The notes under the pieces were generated by a model. That model searched no databases. It was not told the origin of the DNA and saw only the letters and a list, made by a program, of their open reading frames with translations. Of a stretch of DNA of 64,000 bases, positions 11,401 through 21,217 are shown piece by piece. This stretch comes from Ramazzottius varieornatus (taxonomy: Eukaryota > Tardigrada > Eutardigrada > Parachela > Ramazzottiidae), in NCBI GenBank assembly GCA_001949185.1, contig BDGG01000005.1, forward strand, positions 124,001 through 188,000, read 5' to 3'. Within the stretch, counting starts at the first letter, position 1. The number at the start of each line of letters is the position of its first letter. The position numbers were made by a program, and so were the translations under genes.

Positions 11401-14400
11401 GTAACCATCTCCAAATTACCAGTAACCGACGCACTATTCAAATACTCACGTAAAAAACCAGCTTACGTTTCCTCCCTATAGAACGCTGATGACGTTCTCG
11501 AATAATTTCATTATCTCTTACCAGTGCAGTGCGGTCCATCCGTTCTGAAAGAGAGATTGACCATTGGAGCAGAACTGTCCACATCAACTTAGATAACTCA
11601 GGACGTCTTACATTGTCCTTCGCAGCCATGTCGGCTCCCTGTCCCAAGAGGACCTCCGCCATGTGTTTGTGTCCTTTAGCCGCCGCGAGCAACAGTGACG
11701 TCTGCCCTTTGGCGTCTGGTGTATTTAGCTGTGAACCCGCGCGACTAAGTAGCGAGCCGACTACCGCAACTTGGCCTTCGACTGCCGCAAAATGGAGCGG
11801 TAAGTAGGCCGTTTTGTCCGTTGGTGCCTAAAACGATTTTATAATGTATAGTACAACGCGTATTTTGTGGAAGTTTTGGCTTACGTCGACCAATACTCCG
11901 GGATAGTTCAGTAGCATGCGCACAACACTCTCGTGACCATTACGGCATGCCAGATGAAGCGGCGTGAGGCCGCCCTCGGCTCCGAGTTCGTAGCCGGTAG
12001 CGGTGGTCACAGTGGGCTCATCAGAGCGGATGGTGGCAGGAACCGAAGCCAGCAGTTCACGGACTGCGTCTGCTTGACCATAGTAGGATGCAATGTGCAA
12101 AGCTGAAAAGTTCACGAATAAGATTTTGTCCCTTATTATCTTACCGTGCATTCACAACAGAAGGTTGTCTGTGAAATAGGACGGATGGAACCTTACCCGA
12201 CAGTCCATGCTGAAAGAACAAGAAGATCCGCTTGATCAACCCACCGCTTAAAAGGACAGGTAACTACCGAACCATGCTCTTACCTTCATACTGCTGATCT
12301 TGGGGGAGAATTTTTCCCGTAGGACGTCGAGGACTTCCAGATGTCCGTGTCTCGCGGCTAGCAGTATGGGCGTGTTCCCATCCTGCATATAATTGTCATC
12401 AAGCTCGGGAAATCATGCCGAAAGGGATCACTCGCAAACTAGAATGTTGGAAGTAGTACGTTATTCTCAACCGCCGGCGAGGCGGCGGCTTCCAGTAGTA
12501 TCTTGACAAGCTCGGCATGGCCACCTTCGGCTGCAATGTGCAGTACCGTAGAGTTATTCCACGAGGTCTTGCTGGTGATGATGTCGTTCTTGTCGAAGCG
12601 CAGAAGCAGCTGGATGACCGCAACAGACCCGTTTTTGGCGGCGATGTGGGCCACAGTGTTTCCTCTCTAGAAACAAAAAGGTCGTCAGAAAAACGGTCGT
12701 CAGAAAAAGGTCGTCAAAAAAGAAACAAAAAAGGTCGTCAAAAAGGGAGCTCTGCAAACGGTGACCAGACTGTTGTCTCAAGTGACGCACGTTCTCGGTG
12801 TTTTGACTAAAACCGTGCGTCACTTGGAAAATGATCTTTTCAGGTTTGTTTGCGAAGCCTCCATATTTTTAAAACTTCAAATCGTTAATCGATCTACCGA
12901 ATCGGCAAGTTTGAGTGGATTCTTGTCCGAGAGAACTCTAAGGAAAAGCTGCACTATGGCCTCGTTATCACATTCCGCCGCGATATGCAGCGCTGTCTGC
13001 CCATTGTCGTCCGTGGCCAACGGGTTTGCCCCCATCCGCAGAAGCAGTTCGCAGACATCCAGTTTGCCATGTTGGGCGGCGAGGTGCAATGGGGTTCTCA
13101 TGGCATTACTGAACGAATCCACCGTGGCTTCGTACTTCCCCACCAGCAAGGAAGCGATGTCGGTCCATCCCTTCATGGCGGCCAAATGGAGTGGAGTGAT
13201 ACCCAGCTTGTTCTTGGTGTTGACGAAAGCGCTGTTACGCAGTAGGTACTCCACAATGTCCAAGTGACCATTCTCGGCTGCGATGTGAAGCGAGGCTTTT
13301 CCGGCCTCGTCGTACACATCAACTCGCGCATGCTTCTTTATCAGCATTTTCACCACGTTCAGATGTCCACCTTCGCAGGCAGTCATCAGCGGCGACCAGC
13401 CGGTCTGAAGCGAAAAGGAAGTTGTACCGAGAGAACCGAGCAACGTATCAAGCAATCAAATCAGCTTTTCTTTACTTTACCCGAGACTGTCGGTTAATCA
13501 CGTGCTGCACCGCAGTCGTACTGATCGAATTCAACAAGGCGGATAGAACCTGGTCATTTCCGGCGCGAGCCGCGTAATGTAGAGGCGTTTCTAACGTCTG
13601 AAATTTTCACAAGCATCGGAGCGAATTCTGACTCGGATTTTTTTAGTGAGAAGGAGGTATAGTACCAGCTTGGTTTGTGCGCCAGGATCAGCGTTGTACT
13701 CCAGAACGTAGTGCAGTAGCTTGACGTCTTCGGCCTCATCGTGCATTACATCGGGAGAGATCTCTGTGACGAAGTGGAGAGCGGTTTCTCCTTCCTGAAA
13801 TAGACTGCTCATAACCGAACGTCCCTCAGATTCACGGGAAGGGAGTCGAAGCTTACCGAGTTGGCGGAGTTGACCAGGTTCACTGCGTCATAGCGGTCCC
13901 ACTTGCGGGTGACGAACTCGAGCAGGTGCTTGGCGATCTCGAAGTGGCAAGCACGAACCGCCACTGCAACAAGATTTTCGGTCCGTCCTGACTTCGTACA
14001 ACCTGACTCTTGAGTTACCGTGAAATGGAGTTTCGGCGGCAGCACTCGTGGCGACTGGATCAGCTCCGTCCTTTAGTAAGATTTGGACCATTTTCATGGA
14101 ACCTAATCGGGCTGCTACGTGGAGCGGAGACTCGCCATTCTCCATCCTGGCGTTGACCGCGGCGCCACATTTCAGAAGCAACTCTGCACACCGTTCTCCA
14201 TTTGGAATACGAGCCGCGATATGAAGTGGCGTCTCCAAGTTCTTGCCCCCTACAGGTAAACACGGGCTTAAGGTTCACAATCGTTGATCATTCGATCGAC
14301 AGCAGCAAAGTGCGAGTACGGTCAACGTGCACCTTTCGTGTGGACCGAGGCTCCAGCACCCAACAAGACCTCAACCACACTCGACTTGGCGTACTCGATA

Positions 14401-17129
14401 GCCAGATGCAGAGCCTGAATAGACAAACTTATGATATTTTATTTTCCGATTTTCCGACGTGTTCAGTCAACAACTCAAAACTATGTAGGACCCTTTGTCA
14501 GGTCCAAGTTTCCGCAGCATAACCTACCGTGTAATTACTTCTGGTTTTCGCATCGACCTTCGACCCTTTCATCAGCAGTGCCTTTACTACTGACGAATGA
14601 CCTAGGATTGGAATGGACTGTTCGGTACGGGGTGCTTGTTTTGGTCTATGCTTACGAGGAACCATGTCACTGGCCGATCACGGAACCAATGCGTCTTTGT
14701 GATAGCTGAGACGCTTAGCTCTCTACAAAATATCGGGAAGTAACGCGAATGACCATTTCCTGTGGCTGGAGAAAATCCAGAAAGCGCATCGTCCACCGTA
14801 GAACCAGTGTTATAGCCTGTATAGGGTTACACAAGACAACAAGAAAACTGCTCGGTTATCTGAGAAAAATCTAGATTTCGAGTGTGGCAGGCGTAAAATG
14901 AAGTTCTGAACCTCATAGCAGTGAGAAATGGTCAAACTCGTGTTCAAAGTATTATCCATAGTGTCTGATGGAAGCTGTTACAGCGTCACAATACGTATAA
15001 ATATGCCTAAGATATTTTTCCTAAAAAGTTTGCTTTTTCTTGGTGGCAGCCTGTAGGAGGTTCAAAGCTTTGTTGTACACCCTCGACATGTGAAATTCTG
15101 GGTTTTCTCAGATAACCGAGCAGTTTTCTTGTTGTCTGGTGTAACGCTCTACAGGCTTTCTACACTGGTTCTACGGTGGACGACGCACCTTCGGGATTTT
15201 CTCCAGCTACTGGAAGTGGTCGTTCGCGTTTCTTCCCAATATTTTGTAGAGAGCTAAGCGCCTCAGCTATCACAAGAAAGCATTGGTTCCGTGATCGGCC
15301 AGTGACAGGGTCTGAATAGTCCCTCGTCATGTGAGGAAGTTTAAGCTCGAAGCACAGTACCTGTCCTTGCTGCGGCATGCAAAGCAAGTGCCCCCGTTTT
15401 GTTGGGCATATGAAGGTACACTCCGCGTTTGAGTAAAGTGAGGACAGTTTCCGGATGTCCGGACAAGGAGGCGATATGGGCCAAAGTGCTGCCGTCCTAT
15501 CATTGGACAATAGGTTGACATGTGAAAGGTCTAATGGAATATGCTTTCACTTCAATAAAGTCACCTTCGTGCGGATATGGATTGACCCTGAGTACAGTTC
15601 CGTCAGCATATTCACGACATCATCCAGGCCCCTTTCCACAGCCAGATGCAGCGGCGTTCTTTCGTACTGAAATTGTCAAACAACGTCAGACGCTGATGTG
15701 GCTTCTTACACTAATCGATGAGAAAGGTACCTTGTCGACGAGTTCCGCGTTGGCGTTGTGCTCATGAAGTAACGTAATTGCGGCTTTGTTCACATTCTGT
15801 ACCGCGATGTGAAGTAAAGTCTGCCCGTCAAACTACGAAGAAAGAGGACCACATATACTTCGTTTAGGGGATGTATAGAATAGTACACGGACTAAAAATT
15901 CCGTAGAAAAAACTCACGTTCTGGATGTTAACGGAAGCTCCCGTGTCGATGAAAACTTTCAGGAAGTCTGTCTGTCCCCGACGGAGTGCCGAGTGCATGA
16001 CGGTATCCCCATTTTGTACCTGTTCAACTGTATCCATAAGATCCTTCGTCCGAAGCTCGAAAAGCTTTCACTTTTTTACCTTGTTTTGATACGACAACTG
16101 GGCAGCTGCTTGCTCCTTCAGCAACTCTTTGACGAGATGAAAATGACACGCTTCCGTGGCTCGCCACAAGGCGGTTTCTCCTTGCTGGATGCAGCGAAAG
16201 TTAATAACTCGGACCAGAACCGTAGGGTGCAAATACAGTGAAGTCTTCCGAAAAACCAGAGACGCATGCTTACCGCATCCATCATCAGGCGAGCGTACTC
16301 CCCAGAGAGATATACCAAATACTGGACAACGGGAAACGCACCGTGCTTCCGAGCGCAAGCGACATGGAGAGGCAGCTGGTTCAAAGGCTATAAAAACACG
16401 AAATCTTCGAGTGCAAACTCCAGAGAGATGCTCGAAGAACTCGCACAGCTGAATAGAAACTAAATATGTTGGACCATCAGAACCCAACGAAGGCGCTCCG
16501 TACTTACTCCACCCTGAAGGCTAGCATCCGATCCTACAGTGATCAAAAGTCGAACCACGTCCTCTTTTAGGTTCGCCGCGGCGAAATGGAGAGCGGTGGA
16601 ACCATCCTGAAAAAATGCCGCTGGAAATGAGCAAATATTGATACGGCGTGGTATAAAGACAGGTATGTCACCCTACCCTGATGCGGACGTTGAGGTCCGC
16701 TCCGAGGTTCGCCAACTTTTCTGCAAAAGCCGGCTTGTTCTCTCGAACACATAGGTACGCTGGAGTGAAACCAGTCTTCTGCAAGATCACGCCCGTATTA
16801 CAGTATAGAGTTAGAACGTTTTGTGGAAAGAATCCGGATGCTTTGGTTCTTACTTCATCTTGAGTGTTCACGGCTTTCTTGACGTCATCCTGTGCCTGTT
16901 TGATGCGCCATGCTGTTTCCAGCAATCGGATGAGGTGGTCGGTGAGGACCCAGTTCCTTTCCATACACCCTTCGAGAAGTTGTTGACCGGTTCCATCGGG
17001 AATCGTCCCGTCGTCTTCGCCGAAGAGTGGGAGAATCGAGTCGCCAACATCACGCAAAACCCGAAAATCAGGAACATAGGTTGGGTCAGGCTCGGCGGGA
17101 GCGGCAAAGCTGAAATTAGCAAAGGCCAT
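8431..17129 (-). CDS. TRPN/NOMPC-like mechanosensitive channel, copy 2 (right)
   Basis: A TRPN/NOMPC channel, the tandem sister of copy 1. The ATG at 17127-17129 starts MAFANFSFAAPAEPDP. Ankyrin exons run from about 16.8 to 11.5 kb and include the family block FSALHIASYYGQADAVRELL and, further on, GLTPLHLACRNGHESVVRML. The linker exon (10.88-11.44 kb) has the region preceding S1 in NOMPC (KDLIFAAKFCEQIGQRLLTI). S1-S2 lies near 10.3-10.55 kb, S3-S4 near 10.0-10.27, and S5, pore and first half of S6 at 9.37-9.82 (pore AIFGLIDPFG). The rest of S6 and the TRP helix lie near 9.19 (NLLIAMLSDTYQRVKARSDL). The final exon (8431 to about 8568) ends PWKNVLRDYEAEIALGYEDF plus DDV, the usual TRPN tail pattern. 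The S5-pore loop is short. Its introns hold four copies of the hairpin family, a long foldback and a second dispersed repeat. Confidence 0.9.
8618..8723. repeat. GTGGCGCAC hairpin family, copy 2 (right inner arm lost)
   Basis: Near the last intron of TRPN copy 2. Outer arms GGGCAAATGAACT (8618-8630) and AGTTCATTTGCCC (8711-8723) are exact complements. The left inner arm (CCAAGTGGCGCAC) and the loop motif ACCAATAACA are present. The right inner arm is not, so this copy is decayed or truncated inside. Confidence 0.75.
9231..9318. repeat. GTGGCGCAC hairpin family, copy 3
   Basis: Inside the intron that splits S6 of TRPN copy 2. Inner arms CAAGTAGCGCACG and CTTGCGCCA flank a loop with AGCCAATGACAACG. 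Outer arms AACAATCTC and GAGATTGTT are exact complements. Confidence 0.8.
9829..9940. repeat. GTGGCGCAC hairpin family, copy 4
   Basis: Intron between the S4 and S5 exons of TRPN copy 2. Inner arms CAAGCGACGCACG and TATGCGCCACTTG, with the loop inverted relative to copy 3 (TTATTGGCC). Outer arms CGGACAAATG and CATTTGCCGA. Confidence 0.8.
10763..10830 (+). repeat. Second dispersed repeat, copy B
   Basis: In the intron between the pre-S1 linker exon and the S1 exon of TRPN copy 2. Homologous to 3307-3374 in the opposite orientation. The two copies sit in different introns of the two sister genes, so they do not derive from the gene duplication itself. Confidence 0.6.
12667..12745. repeat. Short tandem array, unit about AAAAGGTCGTCA
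   Basis: About five imperfect units of a GGTCGTCA motif separated by A-rich runs of variable length. It lies in a TRPN copy 2 intron just before hairpin copy 5. Confidence 0.75.
12776..12830. repeat. GTGGCGCAC hairpin family, copy 5 (compensated stem)
   Basis: TRPN copy 2 intron. Arms TCTCAAGTGACGCACG and CGTGCGTCACTTGG. The family base G in GTGGCGC is A here, and the pairing C in the other arm is T, so the stem stays fully paired. Confidence 0.8.
14665..15307. mobile_element. Long foldback element in a TRPN copy 2 intron
   Basis: Arms 14665-14868 and 15103-15307 (about 204 bp each) are reverse complements with roughly nine in ten bases matching, around a 234-bp spacer. There is no open reading frame that suggests a transposase. 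It fills most of a 759-bp intron (14602-15360) that interrupts an ankyrin repeat at RTG^HSSVVKALL. The matching place in copy 1 (RAGHAGVVKALL, about 6150) has no intron. I saw no clear target-site duplication. It could be a MITE-like foldback or an inverted local duplication. Confidence 0.8.
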
Positions 17130-18134
17130 CAGTAATAACTAGACAGCGTCTCAGACACGAACCATCCTAGAAACACGTAGAACCAAAACGAAAATACGGA
17201 AATCTTGATATGCGAAGCCGGAAAGAGACGGAAAGATCGACGCGTAACGAAAGGTCCATTCAACCGTGTGGAATCAATAGTGGTCAGGTATATCTCAAAG
17301 TATCCAAAATAGGTGCACTTACACTTACAAAATGTCTCAGCTGCCTATAGAACGTCCCTGCATGAAATCGATCATTTCCGGTTTCAATTCAAGGTGTGCC
17401 CATTTTTGCGTGACGTGGACCATATAAAACCTAACTGGAAAAATTGACGGACATTTAGCTTGCACTTACTACGATTATGCTAGCCAACGTATCTGAGCGT
17501 TTCCGTTTATAAATTAGCGTCATCAAGCTGATTAGGCTTCGAGATCTTGCCCAATATGAAAAGACGTACAGTGCTAAAGGTCACTTTTATAGGGGGACAG
17601 GAACTGGTTAGCACCAGCCTCTCAGATGGATACGGCGACTGATTGGCCCAGCTCTGCGGTTAGGCACACCGAACTCCATCCTCAATATTGCTTCTTCGTG
17701 CATAACTCGGGGTGTCAGGAAAGTCATAATTCTCTTGCGAAAAGAAGCTCGAGTAATTTTCTGATCTTGACTTGGACGACCGTCAGCGTTTCCTTGTTTT
17801 CGACACCTCTCATAGTCTTTTCTACCTGTCGATATACCGATAAACGTGGCCCCCTTTCTCCGTGGTACACAGCAGGGCAGTGATCGGGTGTGCGTATGGG
17901 AGGAGAGCGCGGCTTGTATAAATCCCACGAGATCCTCTTGCGCGCACGTTTGACCAGCTCATACAGTGCGGAGTAGACGAAAACTTTTTGTTCTGATCAA
18001 CAAAATACTGATAGATGACACAGAAGAAAACAAAGAAAACAGTTTTATGTTTAGTCTAGGTCAATTTTGGATAAATTAAAAAACTTGACGGAAACGCCCA
18101 CTGTGTTACATCACAGTGGTGCCCTCTATCGAGT
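17130..18134. other. Intergenic, TRPN copy 2 to CRTAP-like gene
   Basis: One kilobase without a supportable coding exon. It lies upstream of TRPN copy 2 and downstream of the CRTAP-like gene, so it should hold the TRPN promoter. No convincing core element was seen. Confidence 0.5.
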
Positions 18135-20304
18135 TCACGCGCTCTGGGTCTTCGAGGTCTTCTTTTCCATTTCACCCATCTTGCTGTCCTTCTTACTCTG
18201 CTCCGGCTTCTTGGCCTCCTTGTGCTGCTCGACGAGATAAGCAAACTCTTTCTCGACAAAATCCAGCAGGTTCTTCTCGGTGCGTTCTCTCTGGTAGTAT
18301 CGAAGAGCTTCCGGGCGAGGAGTGAACCACTCGTCTTTCGCTTCATTGTTGTTCTTCAACTTCTTGCGGGCATCCAGCATCGAGAGGTCTTTGGGTACGA
18401 ACAAGAGGTACGACTCCACAGCGTGGCATGCCTCTTGGACCTGATCCAGTTCCAAGTAGGCGCGAACTAGGTACAGGTAGAAGCGAGCCACCATACCCTC
18501 GGACGAAATGGACGCATCGAACTTCTGTAGTCGCGGAGCACACCTCAGCCGGCTTTTCAGCGCGAAAGTCATGTGGTTCGCTGCAACAAGTTTTCATCGA
18601 TAAAAGGAGATGTTTACCCCATTTTGCTGGGCGGTTCTCGACCTTAATTCCAAGCTCGTCGAACGAACTCGATTTTTTCAAGCGGCGCACGTTCTCAGCC
18701 TAAAACACTAAAACTTGCGCCACCGGAATAATCGTTCTTGTCGCGTTTTTTGACGAGCTCTCAATTCAACTTTCTCTTGGATATAATTCTATTCTGAATA
18801 TTGGTACTTACCAACTGCGATGTACAGGTCTGGTTGCATGTTGTCCTGGTCGAAGGACCCCTCGCACATGACGCGACAGTTTTCTTCTTCCCCGAGGTAG
18901 GCTTCAAGGCCCTGCTCCATCTTGTCTTTGACCGCTTGATAGTTCTTCTTTTCGTACGCCGCGATTCCTTCCTTGTATAACTCTTGATACTCTCTGGACT
19001 CTGTGTTCTTCAAGTCTTCTTGCGTGGCCTTGCCTTCCTTGCTCAAGTAAAACTTCAAATTAGTCTGCATGGTTTCGTGACCGGGATTCGCTTGCAGGAA
19101 AGTGTAGGCAGCAGTGGCGGCGCGATCGGGAGTTCCGTGCTTGAAGTAACACAGCTGGAAAATCGCAGAGAATATCAGGCCCGATCTCAGGCCCAGACCT
19201 TCGTCCTCATCGGGAACTGGTTTCGTCAATTTTATTTTGTTTGTTAAAACTCTGCGTATGACCGTCATCTTTGTGTATACAATCACTCAGGTTTATTCAC
19301 TTCCCAGTTTTAGCTTTTGGTCTTTCGGGTCTGGGTCTTTTTGTTTGCATGTACCTCGGTCTTCTCACCAAAGCACCACTAATGACCAGCGGTCAGCAAA
19401 ACCCTAGCACGCTGGAAATTTTTTCTACGGTTTCGGGTGGTTTTGGTGAAATTTGGTGTTTCGTCTGTTCGCGTGAGACACGTGCATGGTATTCGTTTAG
19501 AAAAAAAACTGGAGCACTGGGGACAATCTTATCTATCGAAACCGAGCCTGGGATAAATTTTGTAGTCATCAGTGCGGTCAGAAGAAAATCAAGACGACCA
19601 GTTCTCCCTTTTGAGATTTGGCGTTCATGGCCTGCCAATTATTCGAATTTTGAAATTTCGAAAATTGCCTATTGGTTGGAACAGCTTCCGCAACACGGCA
19701 CCAGCCAATAAAGTTCCTGTATACACAAAGAGGACGGTAGTATTCTGCAAACATGAAAACGATCGTGCTGAAAGTTTTAATCAAATATATTCTAATCGGT
19801 TGTTTTTTTCTTTTCCAAATTTCTTGTTGAATATGTCTATTATCTTTTACCTCCGTTTCGTTTCTTTTACACCAGTTGTGAAATTACCTGTAGATAGTCG
19901 TATGGAACCAAGTTTTCCATTGCTTCATCGATTTCCGGTACGTAGGCGGTTGTTCGACCCTGGAGGGTTGCCTTTCTGCACTTGATCAAGCACAGCGTAT
20001 GCTTGATCCCAGTCTCGAAGAAACGATTCTCGATATCTTCCAAGTTGGTCACGATCGTCTGGTTTCCGGATTCGCCGTGACACTTTCGGCGGCAGGACGA
20101 GGTTGCTTTTTTGTAGAACTTGTAGTCATCAACTGCGCGAGCAAAGTAGTTGATGCAGGAAATCCATTGCTCCTTCTGGTACGCCGTCACACCATGGCGG
20201 AACAGCTCGACATAGGTCACGTTTGGGTCCTCGGAACTTGCGCACTGGACATTGACAAGACCGACGATCGTAACGAACAATGAGAGCGAAATAGCAGTCA
20301 ACAT
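18135..20304 (-). CDS. CRTAP/leprecan-family ER protein without a dioxygenase domain
   Basis: A helper of collagen proline 3-hydroxylation in the ER, or a relative of it. Three exons: 20304-19888, 19154-18812, and about 18594-18135; all joins keep frame. The start ATG gives a signal peptide (MLTAISLSLFVTIVGLVNVQ, then CASS). The body shows the family's TPR-like layout with paired cysteines: SSCRRKC, CLIKCRK, YDYLQ/LCYFKHG, and later ENCRVMCEG. It then has the repeat ending in AVESYLLFVPKDLSMLDARK. The length of about 406 residues is close to CRTAP, and no 2OG-Fe(II) dioxygenase domain follows, unlike P3H1-3. The tail is lysine/glutamate-rich and ends KTQSA with no KDEL-type retention signal. 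Intron 2 carries hairpin copy 6. CRTAP versus P3H4 (SC65) cannot be settled by eye. Confidence 0.8.
18654..18758. repeat. GTGGCGCAC hairpin family, copy 6
   Basis: Intron 2 of the CRTAP-like gene. Inner arms TCAAGCGGCGCACG and CTTGCGCCACCGG; outer arms GCTCGTC (18654-18660) and GACGAGC (18752-18758). Confidence 0.75.
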
Positions 20305-21217
20305 TTTGAACTTCTGAATAGAACTTAAGAAACTTCGGAGAGCATTTCCTTGTGCTCGTAGACTAATCTCTTGAAAGAAAATGAATGCCGGCTTGTGAAA
20401 GTCGGCCAAAGAGATTGCAAATGCGAGAGATAGCAGAGTCTCTAGCATCCGACTTGGACCAGTTTTAGTGTGCCGACTTTATAAAGCTATCTAAATATAG
20501 ACTCTACAGCTTGGAGTGATCAGTGATCTGCATCAGTTACTTGTTGCTTCCGCCCTATATGCCCAAAATCAACACATGGACCACATCTTGTTTGAAGACG
20601 CAGATGTCTTCGAGCCGGTCACAACATTTTTGTCAGTAAAATGGACAGGACCAATTCAAAATATTGCCGTTCAAGAGCCTTGCATTCACAGCTCTTCGTT
20701 CATCCTCACTTGACAGAATACGCTCCACCACACTAGTCAAGATTCTAGAGCATGCCATGAAGATACCAGAACAAGCCGGTAGCACCTGTTGATATACGAC
20801 TAAGTGGTGCAATTCAAAGGGGAATAAGCGCTGGAGGAGGCTTTGCGTCCAGATTTATCTGATTTCGAAAGCTACCTCAATGTTTTTACTCTCAAGAACT
20901 GTAGCAATAAGAACACGCCAAGCTCCAGGACGTATATCACGTCACACAACGGTAGTCAACTTACCTGGTTGCCGGCACGAAGGTCGGTAGTTGGAAATGA
21001 TCCGATCAGAAAGCCGATGTCGTGGTCTCCAGGCTACTTTCTGTCCTCTTCCTTATCCATTTAGTGTAGGCACTCCTAGGAACCATAAGCCGAACAGCGT
21101 CCTGCAACGTTGAACCTAAATCAGAATGATCAACATGAGAAGTCGTAGATCTGCTTACGCGTTTTCATCCGTTTCACACAGGCTTGTAGGCACGATCACA
21201 AAGTTCGCGGTCAGTCG
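20305..21217. other. Divergent intergenic region, CRTAP-like / TTLL9-like
   Basis: About 0.9 kb between two genes that point away from each other, so both promoters should lie here. Apart from the possible TATA box I see no coding exon or repeat. Confidence 0.5.
20478..20486 (-). promoter_or_regulatory. Possible TATA box of the CRTAP-like gene
   Basis: CTTTATAAA on the minus strand, about 175 bp upstream of the ATG. It would place the transcript start near 20450 and leave a 5' leader of about 145 nt. This is position and motif only. Confidence 0.3.
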
